From contig BQJK01000002.1 of the NCBI GenBank assembly GCA_021604665.1, forward strand, positions 124,001 through 188,000: a DNA stretch of 64,000 bases, written 5' to 3'. The notes beneath the pieces were generated by a model that did not search any database, had not been told where the DNA came from, and saw nothing but the letters and a program-made list of their open reading frames with translations. How positions within the stretch are numbered: the stretch's first letter is position 1; the number at the start of each line of letters is the position of its first letter. Shown here piece by piece: positions 9,878-20,551 of the stretch. The stretch comes from Rhodomicrobium sp. Its GTDB lineage: Bacteria > Pseudomonadota > Alphaproteobacteria > Rhizobiales > HXMU1428-3. Position numbers and translations under genes: made by a program.

Positions 9878-10858
9878 ATGTCTAGTGAAATGCCCCACGG
9901 GCTGGTTTGTGGTTTTGATATTGATGCGGGCGGGCAAGCTACCGAACTGCATGGTGAGGATATTTTCCAGCCTATTCCTGAAGGGGCCTGGCGCTGGCTT
10001 CACTTTGATAAAAATGATGATGATGCGATAAGCTGGCTGGTTGAGAAAAGCGGCCTTAGACCGGCAATAAGAAATGTGTTGATTGCGCCTGAGACCAGAC
10101 CGCGGCTGAAAATTGTTGATGAAGATGAGGTGTTAGTGCTGCGCGGGGTGAACCTCAATCCGCATGCCCATGCCGAGGATATGATCTCTATTCGGCTTTC
10201 AGTTGAGAAAAACCGCATTATCTCCTCTCGTAAGATTAAATTGATGGCGATTGATGCTTTGCGCAAGGCCTTTGCGGAGGGCACAGGCCCCCAAACTATT
10301 GGTGACTTTATTGTTGACCTTGCTGAAGGTTTGACCGAGCGGGTTGGCCCTGTCGTTTCTGAATTACTGGAAGAATCTGATCAACTTGAAGAATTTGGCT
10401 CGTCTATGGATATGCGCGTCCTTAGAGAGCGCATTAGCCAGCTGCGCCATAAGCTCATTCCGCTGCGGCGTTATTTACGGCCACAAAAAGATGCGTTGAA
10501 AGCCTTGATCTCTGCGCCCCTTGATTGGATGACAGACCGCCAGCGTTTGCGCCTCCGGGATACGCATGACCAATTAATACGCTACCTTGAAGATCTGGAT
10601 GCGGCGAGAGACCGGGCGGATGTGGTGCAAGACTGGCTGCAAGCAGATCTGAGTGATCGCACCAACAGGGTCATGCTTATTCTTTCTGTGGTAACGGCTA
10701 TTTTCTTGCCGCTGGGGCTTATCTCTGGATTATTAGGCATGAATGTGAGCGGTATTCCCGGGGCTGAAACGCCATATGCCTTTCTGATTGTTATAGTGTT
10801 GATGTGTCTGATTGGAGTATTGCTGCTTTGGGTGTTTAGATATTTTAAAATTATCTAG
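9878..10858 (+). CDS. zntB: CorA/ZntB-type divalent metal channel
   Basis: 326-residue member of the 2-TM-GxN family. It has a long soluble, acidic N-terminal part, then a helix reaching two C-terminal membrane segments separated by GMNVSGIPG. GMN is the pore signature, and the following SGIPG resembles ZntB more than CorA. The likely role is zinc or magnesium transport at the inner membrane as a pentamer. The ATG at 9878 has GAGGG 5 bases upstream; a GTG at 9866 is in frame but less well placed. It starts 44 bases after recQ and may be co-transcribed. The exact metal cannot be read from sequence. Confidence 0.82.
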   Translation: MSSEMPHGLVCGFDIDAGGQATELHGEDIFQPIPEGAWRWLHFDKNDDDAISWLVEKSGLRPAIRNVLIAPETRPRLKIVDEDEVLVLRGVNLNPHAHAEDMISIRLSVEKNRIISSRKIKLMAIDALRKAFAEGTGPQTIGDFIVDLAEGLTERVGPVVSELLEESDQLEEFGSSMDMRVLRERISQLRHKLIPLRRYLRPQKDALKALISAPLDWMTDRQRLRLRDTHDQLIRYLEDLDAARDRADVVQDWLQADLSDRTNRVMLILSVVTAIFLPLGLISGLLGMNVSGIPGAETPYAFLIVIVLMCLIGVLLLWVFRYFKII

Positions 10859-11164
10859 ATCAGCTTACAGGATGGGGTTTCGTCAGGCCGCTTAATGCGC
10901 ATGGCCTCGCCGCTGGTGCCTCTCACACAATATAAATCGCGCTATTTCGTCACGATCTAGTGAACTTACCGGGATAATTTGCCGTTTGCCCTTCTGTTGA
11001 CAGAGTTGGGTGTTTTTCACATCTGATGACACTATCCTGCCGCGTCTAATTCTCCTGTGTGTATTTAGCTTCTGTTTGAGTTCTGTTCTTTGCTGAGCTG
11101 TCTCAGGGTGTTTTATATTTTCAGTGAGTGCTCGGCACGGGATTTTTGGCCCTTAAGGGTCTTG
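10859..11164. other. gene-free stretch before the MscS gene
   Basis: About 300 bases. Nothing recognisable apart from the ribosome site of the next gene (AAGGG at 11155). No terminator is evident after the zntB-like gene. Confidence 0.35.
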
Positions 11165-13549
11165 ATGATTAATTCTATAGGTATTTTGATGTTAGCTACA
11201 TTTTGGCGCTTGCTGGCGAAAGCCCTTATTTTGACTATGCTGGTTTTTGGCATGTCTTCTGGTTTTGCGCCCTCTTCATATGCGCAAACCGGTGATGAGG
11301 TTAAGTCGGAGACGGTTGATAACTGGCTCAGCCAGCTTGAGCGTATTGAGAAGAATGCGGATATTTTGCAATCTGATGATGCTGGCCTGACCCGGCTGCA
11401 AGAAGAGGCGCAGAAGCTGAGCCTTGAGATTGAGAAATATCGTGTTTCTCTGACGCCAAAAATCACCGAGCTTAAATCCCAGATCGACAAGCTGGGCGAG
11501 GAACCTGGTAAAGAAGAGCCAGAGGAAGCAACCGCCATTAAGGCTGAGCGGAAACGGCTAAATGATGATTTCCAGCGGATTGATGGTGAATTTAAGCGGG
11601 CGGGTGTTGCGACTACGCGGACAACCCAAATTATCAGCCGTATTCAGGAATTGCGCCGCAATGTCTTTGCGCGGCAGATATTCAAACGACAGACATCGCT
11701 CTATCACGTTTCTGGCTGGACCTCTCTGTTCGCAGATATTCAATTTGCTGGCCATCGTTTGGTCACCCTTTACCGAGACTGGGTCGAGAAAGCAGCACCG
11801 CTTTCACGGATTCTATGGTTGCTTGGCGGTATACTGGCCTTTATAGCTCTCGCCCAAATTTTGACTGTAAAACTTATCAATCGGTTTCGGGTGCTACCGG
11901 ATGGCGCGGAGCCTGTGTTTCTCAAGCAGGCGGCCTCCACAGTATCGGTTAGTTTATTGCGGATGCTGCCGGGGCTTCTGGCCATTGGCATATTGTATGG
12001 CGGGTTAACATTATTGGATGCTTTCACCCCGTTAATGCGGCAATTCCTAACATCGCTGCTTTTCTTCTCAGCGCTGGTTATTATTGTGGCTAGCCTTGCT
12101 ACCACTCTACTTGCCCCGAACCGAGGCGGTTGGAGAATGGTTGATCTATCAGATCGCAACGCCAGCCGGATGAACAATTTGATTATAGGGCTAAGCTTTG
12201 CCTATGGGCTTAACCGGTTCGGTGTTGAGGTTAATCAGATGATCTCAGCGCCGATCTCTTTGACATGGCTGGTTAGTCTTGTATCCAGCATTTTATTTGT
12301 GGTTCTGCTGGTTATGTTGTTGCGCATTCCTTTTGGCATGAAGGATGTGAAGGGCAAGTTGGAACCTGTGCATCTCTTATGGCCCTTATGGCTAAAACTG
12401 CCGCTTTGGATGGTCGTGGCGGCCATAGCGATTGCGCTGCCACTTGGCTATTTTGCCTTTGCTGAATTTCTTGCGGGCCAGGTGGTTTTAACCGGCGCCG
12501 TTATTATCATTGTTTTGTTGATCCATCAGGCGATTGGCGAACTCAGGCAAGATATGGTGGATGCTGAAGGGCTTATTGGCCGGCAGGCGAAGCACCATTT
12601 GCACATGGATCAAGAACCGCGCAAGTTACTGGCTTTTGGCATTAGCTTTTTGCTCAATAGTTTATTGCTCATTCTTGCTATACCGCTGGTGCTATTTAAC
12701 TGGGGCTTTAGCTGGGCTGACCTGCATAGCTGGATGCTGACGCTGTTTTATGGTTTTGAGGTCGGCTCTTTCCGGTTCTCAATGGCGGCGATTATGATGG
12801 GCATCACGTTGTTTGCACTTGGTATTCTTCTCACCAGGTTTCTTCAGCGCTGGCTCGATGCGGGGGTATTGAAATCTCCTCGTATACAATCAGGTTTATC
12901 TAACTCGATTAAGACGGGTGTGGGGTATTTAGGCTTTCTCCTCTCTGCCTTGATTTCTGTTTCCTATGTTGGGCTTGATTTTACTAATCTGGCGATTGTT
13001 GCTGGTGCGCTTTCTGTTGGTATTGGTTTTGGCCTTCAAAGCATCGTCAATAACTTTGTCTCTGGGCTTATTCTGCTGGTGGAGCGGCCGGTTAAGGTTG
13101 GTGATTGGGTGATTGTTGGGGACCATCAGGGATTTGTGCGCCGCATCTCTGTGCGTTCAACTGAGATTGAAACTTTTGATCGCTCTACAGTGATTGTGCC
13201 TAACTCTGAGCTGATCACCGGTGTGGTGACTAACTGGACCCATGGCAACTCGACCGGCAGAGTGATTGTGGGGGTTGGTGTTGCCTATCATAGCGACCCA
13301 AGGCAGGTTTATAACCTTCTTGAAAAAATTGCTAAGGAACATCCGAAAACCCTAACCTACCCGGCCCCGCGGATTGTGTTTGAGGATTTTGGCGCCAGCT
13401 CGCTTGATTTTACAATCAGGGTTTATATCGGCAATATCACTGAGGTGTTTGATGTGACAACCGAGCTGCGCATGAGGGTGTTTGAAACCTTTAAAGCCGA
13501 GAATATTGAGATCGCCTTCCCTCAATTGGATATTCATTTAAAGAGGTAA
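11165..13549 (+). CDS. large MscS-family mechanosensitive channel with DUF3772
   Basis: 794-residue inner-membrane channel. The order is: signal peptide ending in SSYAQ; periplasmic coiled-coil-rich region with DUF3772 character (about residues 40-190); about ten membrane segments; then the MscS core with the pore helix ALSVGIGFGLQSIVNNFVSG and the beta domain (VGDWVIVGDHQGFVRRISVR, FDRSTVIVPNSELI). Such channels release osmolytes on hypo-osmotic shock. I use the ATG at 11165 (AAGGG, 5-base gap); the open frame runs up to 11090, and an ATG at 11189 is also possible. It stands alone, ending before a shared terminator. Confidence 0.88.
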   Translation: MINSIGILMLATFWRLLAKALILTMLVFGMSSGFAPSSYAQTGDEVKSETVDNWLSQLERIEKNADILQSDDAGLTRLQEEAQKLSLEIEKYRVSLTPKITELKSQIDKLGEEPGKEEPEEATAIKAERKRLNDDFQRIDGEFKRAGVATTRTTQIISRIQELRRNVFARQIFKRQTSLYHVSGWTSLFADIQFAGHRLVTLYRDWVEKAAPLSRILWLLGGILAFIALAQILTVKLINRFRVLPDGAEPVFLKQAASTVSVSLLRMLPGLLAIGILYGGLTLLDAFTPLMRQFLTSLLFFSALVIIVASLATTLLAPNRGGWRMVDLSDRNASRMNNLIIGLSFAYGLNRFGVEVNQMISAPISLTWLVSLVSSILFVVLLVMLLRIPFGMKDVKGKLEPVHLLWPLWLKLPLWMVVAAIAIALPLGYFAFAEFLAGQVVLTGAVIIIVLLIHQAIGELRQDMVDAEGLIGRQAKHHLHMDQEPRKLLAFGISFLLNSLLLILAIPLVLFNWGFSWADLHSWMLTLFYGFEVGSFRFSMAAIMMGITLFALGILLTRFLQRWLDAGVLKSPRIQSGLSNSIKTGVGYLGFLLSALISVSYVGLDFTNLAIVAGALSVGIGFGLQSIVNNFVSGLILLVERPVKVGDWVIVGDHQGFVRRISVRSTEIETFDRSTVIVPNSELITGVVTNWTHGNSTGRVIVGVGVAYHSDPRQVYNLLEKIAKEHPKTLTYPAPRIVFEDFGASSLDFTIRVYIGNITEVFDVTTELRMRVFETFKAENIEIAFPQLDIHLKR

Positions 13550-13588
13550 GGCTTTGACCGCCCTTTTCCTCAGGCCATTTCATAAGAA

Positions 13589-13626
13589 AACACCCGCCTC
13601 TTGGATTAAGCCTAGGGGCGGGTGTT
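13589..13626. terminator. bidirectional terminator between MscS gene and barrel-protein gene
   Basis: Perfect 10-bp stem AACACCCGCC / GGCGGGTGTT with an 18-base loop between convergent genes. On the minus strand it is followed by TTTTCTT; on plus the T-tract is weaker. Confidence 0.8.
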
Positions 13627-13671
13627 ATTCGTTTTTCTCGTTAGTCTTTTAAGTTAAGAAAGAGCTGTACT

Positions 13672-14922
13672 TTAATATTTCCAGCCAACACCGAGTGTAT
13701 ATTTTTCTACATCGACATAGGCTGGGCTATCGGCGTTAAAGTCTGCGATCTTACCCTCGATATAGAGCCCTCTGCGAAGCGGGACTTTTACATAGAAGTC
13801 CAGCTCTGTACCATAATCGATTGAGCCTTCTTCTGATGAAAAGTCATGATATTGAGCTTTCAGCAACACGCCATTCAGGTATGACCACTGGTCGCCATAA
13901 CCTTTGATCTTGTAAGTGACATCCAGATAGAAGTCTTCAAGACCGCCAGCTGGTGTGACCAGAAACTGGTCTGCAAAACCATTGAATTTATGCAATGTGG
14001 CCAATGGTGTGCGGAAGGCGAAATTACCGTCGTCACTGCCAAGGCTTTCAAAGCCAACGGTCGTTTTCAGGCCGCCTTTAGAGAGGCCGAGAGCCAGGTG
14101 ATAATAATCCGCTTCATATGAAATGGGGTTATCAGCATAATCTTCCTGATGGGCATATTCTGCGTAATAATGAAGGCCATAACCATCTAGAATGTCGCGC
14201 TTGCCGGAGAGGCTAAGGCCATATGTGGCTGATGAGTTTGCAGGAGAGTCATCCTCAAAATCCAGCAGATAGCCATAGCCTTTCAGCACACCAAGTTGGG
14301 GTAGCTTATAGGCTCCATGGATAAAATGACTTTCACTGTCCCAGTTGCCGTTAGGGCTGTCATTGCCAAAAATACGGTTAATGCGGTCAATATAGCCGTA
14401 ACTAACTGTCAGACCATCGATGCTGGTATTCACAACTTTTGCGGCATCATAGGTCTGGTTGTTCTGGCGCCAGCCAACATGGCCAATGAAGCGGTGGTTA
14501 TCTAGCGTGATAACCTGGCGGCCAACTTTGATAGTGGTATCTGGTATGCCGCTATAGGCGAGGAACATCTGGTTCCATTCAGTTGATTCGACATCTGCGA
14601 CAACCGGAAAGGTGCCTTTGCCATTGATGGTGTTGTTAAAGCGGTCATCGCCAATATTTCTAACGTTTTCCCACTCGACCTGAAACATGAAGCCGTAGAA
14701 TGGCGCTGTTTTAAAACCAACGCGGCTGCGTAGTGTGGACGCTTTTGCAGTATTAGGACGGTTGGCCTGATCGACATATTCATAGCGATAACGCTCATCA
14801 ATATAGAACTTGCCGTTGCTGATGGCATCAAACAAAGCTTCACCGGCAACAGCTGGCTGAGCTGTGGCTGACAAGGCGGAAAGCACTGCCCCCAGAGCCA
14901 ATAATTTAGTAGCGGATTTCAT
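13672..14922 (-). CDS. outer-membrane beta-barrel protein, alginate-export/porin-like
   Basis: 416-residue secreted protein with signal peptide (MKSATKLLALGAVLSALSAT, cleavage probably after AVAG) and a body of alternating amphipathic strands ending in the aromatic residue typical of barrels (LGVGWKY). Segments such as FYIDERYRYEYVDQ and VGRQVITLDNHRFIGHVGWR resemble the alginate-export family of outer-membrane porins. That similarity is recalled rather than searched, so substrate and specificity are unknown. The ATG at 14922 follows GGGGG; the open frame extends 29 codons further without sense. It is monocistronic, with a terminator downstream and a long AT-rich upstream region. Confidence 0.72.
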   Translation of the reverse strand: MKSATKLLALGAVLSALSATAQPAVAGEALFDAISNGKFYIDERYRYEYVDQANRPNTAKASTLRSRVGFKTAPFYGFMFQVEWENVRNIGDDRFNNTINGKGTFPVVADVESTEWNQMFLAYSGIPDTTIKVGRQVITLDNHRFIGHVGWRQNNQTYDAAKVVNTSIDGLTVSYGYIDRINRIFGNDSPNGNWDSESHFIHGAYKLPQLGVLKGYGYLLDFEDDSPANSSATYGLSLSGKRDILDGYGLHYYAEYAHQEDYADNPISYEADYYHLALGLSKGGLKTTVGFESLGSDDGNFAFRTPLATLHKFNGFADQFLVTPAGGLEDFYLDVTYKIKGYGDQWSYLNGVLLKAQYHDFSSEEGSIDYGTELDFYVKVPLRRGLYIEGKIADFNADSPAYVDVEKYTLGVGWKY

Positions 14923-15547
14923 GTGGTAACCCCCGAATTTTGTAACCCATATGTAATATGAATGAATTCCCTTATCGCCAAGATAAGACTCGCCCAGGAG
15001 TTGAGTCAATATATTTTTATCAATGATTTCAATTGCTTATAAAACATGCATTTCACTGACTATTTATTCATCAAGCTGTCATATTTTGTGCGACTTTGGA
15101 GCTTATCTGCTCTTCCACTGCGACATGTTGTACGCGCTGTGATCATATTTACCGCTCTAGGGCCCGGTCGCTAAAATAGCTGACGGGTGACAGGCAGATC
15201 TGTTTTGTTTTTTCTGCCCTTTTGATTCTTATACTGTCGAGCCTCTATCTATGGCTGTGTTTTGGGCTGAAACTTATGTTGCTGGCCATGATGCCTGTCT
15301 GATGTGAATGACGGTTTTTTCTGGTATCTCAGGGGGGGCGAATTGTTGTATGGCTTGTGCTCATCTCATGCTTGTTAGGCGGGTTCTTTTTTTGAGTGAT
15401 GACAGTTGATCCGATGCGAATTAGAGAATTCCAATGGCGCGGAGAGATTGATCTATGAAAACCAAATCAGTCTTTGAAGAAAGTTGAGCCCGGTTTTATG
15501 AGAAGGGGTGTTATTAAGTAAAATGCAAAGTTTTAGAAAGAGGCAGC
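14923..15547. other. divergent region between barrel-protein gene and tex
   Basis: About 620 bases without a supported gene. The part next to the barrel gene (15000-15080) is AT-rich and presumably holds its promoter. Before tex the ribosome site AAAGAGG precedes the ATG at 15548. I see no RNA gene or terminator. Confidence 0.35.
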
Positions 15548-17866
15548 ATGGCACAGATTAAAACTCTGATCGCAACTGAGATTAACGCGCGACCAGCACA
15601 GGTAGAGATGGCTGTTGCCCTGATTGATGAAGGGGCGACCGTGCCGTTTATTGCGCGCTATCGTAAGGAGCGCACCGGCGGCCTTGATGATACGCAGTTG
15701 CGCACCATAGAGACGCGGTTGACTTATCTTAGAGATCTTGAACAGCGCCGCGGTTCCATTTTGAAAACGATTACCGAACAGGGCAAGCTCTCTGCTGATC
15801 TTGAACGGCAGATTAAGGGGGCGACGACCCGCTCTGAGCTTGAGGATCTCTACCTCCCCTACAAGCCGAAACGACGCACCAAAGCGCAGATTGCGCGGGA
15901 AGCTGGATTAGAGCCGCTTGCAGAGCGCATAAAAACAGACCCGAAGGCTGACCCGCTAGTGCTTGCGGCTGAGTATATAAATAATGATGCCGGGGTTGAG
16001 GATAAAGCCGCGGCGCTTGATGGGGCGGCTGACATCATCATTGAAACGATGAGTGAAACGGCTGAGCTTGTTGGCGACCTTCGCAAAAATATGCGCCAAC
16101 AAGGGGCGCTTGCTGCCAAAGTGAAAAAGGGCAAGGAAGAAGAGGGGGCTAAATTTTCTGACTATTTTGATTTCACGGAAGATTTTCACAAGGTGCCCTC
16201 TCACCGGGCGCTGGCCCTACTTCGGGCTGTGCGGGAGGGGGTTATTTCGCTCTCGCTTGATATGTCTGAGGATCAGGGCGGCATGCACCCGGCTGAGCGG
16301 AAAATGGCTGCCGAGTTTGACCTCTCAAATAGCAATGCCGAGCGCCGTAACTGGCTGATGGAAACAGTCAAAAAGGGCTGGAAGGGCAAGTTACACAAGA
16401 AAGTGACAAGCGACCTTTTCAGTGACCTTCGTGACCAGGCTGAGACTGAGGCGATACGAGTTTTTTCAAAAAATCTGAAAGATCTTTTGCTTGCAGCGCC
16501 TGCTGGGGCCAGAGCGACGCTAGGGCTGGACCCGGGCTTTCGCACCGGCGTTAAAGTGGCGGTTGTTGATGAAACCGGCAAAGTTGTCGCCACTGATACT
16601 ATCTACCCGCATGAGCCACGTAATGACTGGAGCGGGTCACTGCGCACGCTTGAGCGCTTGGTCGAGGCGCATAATATTGAATTAATTAGCGTTGGTAATG
16701 GCACGGCCTCTCGCGAGACAGACAAGTTAGCGGCGGAGCTTATTAAACGGCGCAAGGCTACAACTGGTAACCAGGGCAAAGCGCTGACTAAAGTTATGGT
16801 TTCTGAGGCAGGGGCTTCTGTTTACTCGGCCTCTGAATTGGCTGCGAAGGAATTTCCTGATCTTGATGTTTCATTGCGGGGGGCTGTTTCGATTGCGCGG
16901 CGCTTGCAGGACCCGTTGGCTGAGCTTGTAAAGATTGATCCGAAGGCCATTGGCGTTGGTCAATACCAGCATGATGTTGACCAGTCTGCCCTTGCCTCTT
17001 CACTCACAGCGGCGGTTGAGGATTGTGTAAACGCTGTGGGCGTAGACCTGAACATGGCATCACCGGCGCTGCTTACTTACATCTCTGGCCTGAATGAAAC
17101 ATTAGCGCAAAACATTGTTGAATACCGCAATGCACATGGGGCGTTTCGCTCGCGTAGTGAGTTGAAGAAAGTCGCGCGGCTTGGCCCTAAAGCCTTTGAG
17201 CAGGCCGCTGGTTTTCTTCGTATTCGGGATGGGAGAAATGTGCTGGACCAATCTGCCGTGCATCCTGAGGCCTATGAGCTGGTTAATGATATTGCCAAAC
17301 AATCAGGGCGGCCCGTTGGTGATTTGATTGGTGACATCGCCTTTTTAAAAGGGCTGGATGCCACTAAATTTGCCACGGAGCAATTTGGCTTACCAACGGT
17401 GACGGATATTCTCAGCGAACTTGAGAAGCCGGGGCGTGATCCGCGGCCAGATTTTGAAGTGGCGACTTTTGCTGAAGGCGTTGAAAAAATTAGCGACCTT
17501 AAGCCAGGCATGCGGCTTGAGGGGGTTGTGACCAATGTAACTAACTTTGGTGCCTTTGTTGATATTGGCGTTCATCAGGATGGGCTGGTGCATATTTCGC
17601 AATTGGCGGATAAATTTGTGCAAGACCCGCATGAGGTGGTTAAGGCCGGTGAGATCGTCTCTGTTCTGGTGATGGAAGTTGACCAGCCACGCAAGCGCAT
17701 TGGGTTATCTATGAAGAGTGACGCAGCTGGTGCTGGCGAGCAGCGCGGCGGCACTGAAAAGCCTCGTGGTGCCTCCTCCCTTAAAAGCGGTGGCCGGGTT
17801 GAACCGGAAGCTCCGAGCAACCCCTTTGCGGATGCATTTCGTAAGGCTGGAAAAACGCGGCACTAG
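15548..17866 (+). CDS. tex: Tex-family RNA-binding transcription accessory protein
   Basis: 772-residue cytoplasmic nucleic-acid-binding protein of the Tex/Spt6-like family. The N-terminal Tex domain includes GATVPFIARYRKERTGGLDD, followed by a YqgF/RNase-H-like domain (LGLDPGFRTGVKVAVVDETG). A helix-hairpin-helix pair follows (LNMASPALLTYISGLNETLA and FRSRSELKKVARLGPKAFEQ). It ends with an S1 domain (GMRLEGVVTNVTNFGAFVDI to RKRIGLSMK) and a short low-complexity tail. Members affect transcription and, in some bacteria, toxin expression; the precise role is unsettled. AAAGAGG precedes the ATG. Complete length for the family. Confidence 0.95.
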   Translation: MAQIKTLIATEINARPAQVEMAVALIDEGATVPFIARYRKERTGGLDDTQLRTIETRLTYLRDLEQRRGSILKTITEQGKLSADLERQIKGATTRSELEDLYLPYKPKRRTKAQIAREAGLEPLAERIKTDPKADPLVLAAEYINNDAGVEDKAAALDGAADIIIETMSETAELVGDLRKNMRQQGALAAKVKKGKEEEGAKFSDYFDFTEDFHKVPSHRALALLRAVREGVISLSLDMSEDQGGMHPAERKMAAEFDLSNSNAERRNWLMETVKKGWKGKLHKKVTSDLFSDLRDQAETEAIRVFSKNLKDLLLAAPAGARATLGLDPGFRTGVKVAVVDETGKVVATDTIYPHEPRNDWSGSLRTLERLVEAHNIELISVGNGTASRETDKLAAELIKRRKATTGNQGKALTKVMVSEAGASVYSASELAAKEFPDLDVSLRGAVSIARRLQDPLAELVKIDPKAIGVGQYQHDVDQSALASSLTAAVEDCVNAVGVDLNMASPALLTYISGLNETLAQNIVEYRNAHGAFRSRSELKKVARLGPKAFEQAAGFLRIRDGRNVLDQSAVHPEAYELVNDIAKQSGRPVGDLIGDIAFLKGLDATKFATEQFGLPTVTDILSELEKPGRDPRPDFEVATFAEGVEKISDLKPGMRLEGVVTNVTNFGAFVDIGVHQDGLVHISQLADKFVQDPHEVVKAGEIVSVLVMEVDQPRKRIGLSMKSDAAGAGEQRGGTEKPRGASSLKSGGRVEPEAPSNPFADAFRKAGKTRH

Positions 17867-17920
17867 AAGCAGTCTGACTGGTTAAAGGGTGCTGCTATCG
17901 TTTGCCATTGAGCTGAACAA

Positions 17921-17950
17921 ACAAAAGGCGGGAGAGACCCCGCCTTTTGT
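17921..17950. terminator. bidirectional terminator between tex and chemoreceptor gene
   Basis: Near-perfect 12-bp stem ACAAAAGGCGGG / CCCGCCTTTTGT with a short AGAGACC loop, T-rich on both strands after the stem. It lies between convergent genes. Confidence 0.88.
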
Positions 17951-17974
17951 AGTGTTTAAACTTTGGTGGCCTGA

Positions 17975-20371
17975 TTAAGCGGCTGCTACAGCTTTACCCT
18001 CAATAATTTTCAGGCCGGCATCATAATTATCGCGCCAGATCACTTCGGCAAGAGATGTGCTGCCGTCTTTAAATTTTACGGTGACCTGTTGTGAGACCTG
18101 CATATTGCCAACAGATGCAATACGTAAACCGTCTCCGCTATTGTCAGTCATGATCGTATCATACTCAATGTCATCAATGATAACGGTGACGTCTTCACTA
18201 ATTTTTTTCCGTAGAGATTTACGGCGGTCCTTGATGTCTTTCTTAACATCTTTCAGGAAGGTTTCGACTGAGGCAGAGAGCTGCTCTGTTACCTGAGTGA
18301 GGTTTTGAGACACGGTGTTGATCTTGTCTGAAACTTGTGAGGTTTCGTCCATTACCTCTGCGACTGCTTCCACATTGCGAGATGCTTTCTGGCTGCCATC
18401 TGATGCGAGTGTGATGCTGCGGGCAATTTCCTGAGTTGAGGCATCCTGCTCGTTCACAGCGGCAGAGATGGCAGTTGTTACTTCCTCTACACCATTAATT
18501 GAATTGGTGATTGCTGCTATGGCATCTACTGCGTTTTTCGTTGATGATTGAACATTAGCAATCTGGACAGCGATGTCATCGGTGGCTTTAGCTGTTTGGT
18601 TAGAGAGGCCTTTTACCTCCGCCGCGACAACGGCGAAGCCTTTGCCTGCGTCCCCTGCTCTTGCTGCCTCAATTGTTGCATTCAAGGCAAGAAGATTGGT
18701 TTGCTCAGCAATTTCACTAATGAGGGAGACAACTTCGCCAATTTTCTGGGCTGCATCTGCTAGCCCAATCATATCCTGATTGGTGCGGTTAACAAGTTCT
18801 GATGCTTCACCAACCGAGCGGTTTGCATTTTGTGCCTGGCTTGAAATTTCCTGAATTGATGCGGCCAGCTCTTCAGCAGCGGAGGCGACGGTTTGCACAT
18901 TGCCTGTGGCTTCTGTTGAGGCGTCTCTGGCGCTTTGCGTTTCATTTAGAGCCGTGCTTGCAACATGTTTGAGGGTGATAGAGCTATCGGTCATATTCTC
19001 TGACTGGCTTTTCACTGTCTCAATGACCTGGTTGACTTCAATCTGGAAATCATTGACCAGCTTTTCAATATATTCCTGGCGGAGCTTTTCGCTTTGGCTT
19101 TCTTTTTCGGCCTCGGCTTCAAGCTCATTGCGTTGAATAGCATTGTTTTTAAAGACCTCTAGCGCTTGAGCAATTTCACCAATTTCATCTCTGCTCATGA
19201 ATTGACTTGTTGAAATGCTGGTATCTCCGCCGGCCAGTTTTGCCATAAGCTGAGTGATGCCAGATATAGGCCGGACGATTGAGCGAGAGAGGAAATAACC
19301 GATTGTGCCAACAACTGTTAGGAGCACTGCGCCGATTAGCAGCATAGTCAGACCCATTGATCTGATTGGGGCGCTTATCTCATCAACTGATTGCACGGCA
19401 ACAAAGGCCCAGTCTGCTCCCCAATAGCCAAATGGAATAGCATAGTAGGCCATATCCATATTTCGGTAGCTAGAATCAGTTGTCTCACCTTCACTGCCCG
19501 AGAAGGCTGTATGGATCGCTGCATTATCAATTGATGTTTTGAGGATATCATTCTCACTAGTAAAGGGGCTATCAGTCCGCATTTTGAAATCTTTACCTAC
19601 AATCATCACTTCACCAGTCTCCCCAAGACCAGCGGTTTGGTTCATTAGCTTCGTGATCCCTGAGATCGGCATCTTGAAGGCTAGAACACCAATTTTTTTT
19701 CCATCTTTATAGACGGCTGTTGACATGAAGCTGGCAGGAGCACCTTGAGAGGGCGCATACGGGCTGAAATCGTAAAAATTGATTGCCCCATTGAATAGCG
19801 CCTGTTTGGCAGCCTGGAAAGCACGGCCGAGGTCAGTATCTTTATATTCGCCATCCTCGAAATTGGTTGCAAAATCCAATTCTTTAGACACGGTATAGAG
19901 GAGGTTGCCTTTTAGATCGAACAGGAAAATGTCGTAATAACCGCGCTCTTTTAAAAGCTTATGAAACCAATGATGATGCTTTTTGTGAATGTCGTCATAA
20001 GTCGTGCCGGTGTTGGCACTTTCTAGCTTATCTTTCTCACCCGTAGGATTGGCATTATTGGTGATGTAAGCTGATTGCAAAATATCTTTAGGATTTCCGA
20101 GTAGATTGCTCCAAGCGCCAGAAAACTCAACGATCGCATTCTTTACTTCTTCATTATCTGCTGCGATTTTCAGGTCTTTTTCGATATTAGTGAAATAATC
20201 TCTTAGAACCTGAGCTTTGGTTTTCAATATCCCAAGCTTGCGTTCCTGAACCATGTCGTGAGCGAAGTTACTGGCGGTGAAATAGGCTGATGCACCAATG
20301 ATAATAGCAACTAAAAAAGCTGACCCGACGATGGCTAGTGGGATCTTTATTTTAAGTGTCAAATTTTGCAT
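17975..20371 (-). CDS. methyl-accepting chemotaxis protein with C-terminal PilZ domain
   Basis: 798-residue chemoreceptor. The order is: membrane segment near residues 9-30; large periplasmic double-Cache-like sensor (about 32-335); second membrane segment ([18 protein letters not shown]); HAMP; the coiled signalling domain with the conserved tip [20 protein letters not shown]; and a C-terminal 83-residue PilZ domain. The PilZ domain has both c-di-GMP-binding motifs, RKSLR (RxxxR) and DNSGDG (DxSxxG). It should couple an extracellular ligand to the CheA pathway and let c-di-GMP modulate the output. The ATG at 20371 has GGGAG upstream; the frame extends 16 codons further without one. No che genes are adjacent. 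The ligand is unknown. Confidence 0.93.
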   Translation of the reverse strand: MQNLTLKIKIPLAIVGSAFLVAIIIGASAYFTASNFAHDMVQERKLGILKTKAQVLRDYFTNIEKDLKIAADNEEVKNAIVEFSGAWSNLLGNPKDILQSAYITNNANPTGEKDKLESANTGTTYDDIHKKHHHWFHKLLKERGYYDIFLFDLKGNLLYTVSKELDFATNFEDGEYKDTDLGRAFQAAKQALFNGAINFYDFSPYAPSQGAPASFMSTAVYKDGKKIGVLAFKMPISGITKLMNQTAGLGETGEVMIVGKDFKMRTDSPFTSENDILKTSIDNAAIHTAFSGSEGETTDSSYRNMDMAYYAIPFGYWGADWAFVAVQSVDEISAPIRSMGLTMLLIGAVLLTVVGTIGYFLSRSIVRPISGITQLMAKLAGGDTSISTSQFMSRDEIGEIAQALEVFKNNAIQRNELEAEAEKESQSEKLRQEYIEKLVNDFQIEVNQVIETVKSQSENMTDSSITLKHVASTALNETQSARDASTEATGNVQTVASAAEELAASIQEISSQAQNANRSVGEASELVNRTNQDMIGLADAAQKIGEVVSLISEIAEQTNLLALNATIEAARAGDAGKGFAVVAAEVKGLSNQTAKATDDIAVQIANVQSSTKNAVDAIAAITNSINGVEEVTTAISAAVNEQDASTQEIARSITLASDGSQKASRNVEAVAEVMDETSQVSDKINTVSQNLTQVTEQLSASVETFLKDVKKDIKDRRKSLRKKISEDVTVIIDDIEYDTIMTDNSGDGLRIASVGNMQVSQQVTVKFKDGSTSLAEVIWRDNYDAGLKIIEGKAVAAA

Positions 20372-20551
20372 GCCAGTCTCCCGCGCCATAAATAATATGA
20401 ATTGTTTGTAAACTGACATTCGTAAAATTAAGCTTAAGACTAATTCTTAATTTTCATTACTAAGCTTTAACTCTTCCTCTATTTTTCATGATCTTGCGGC
20501 AACTATAGCTGTTGTTTACTCAGCTCCTCACATGACAGGTTATGGGGCATT

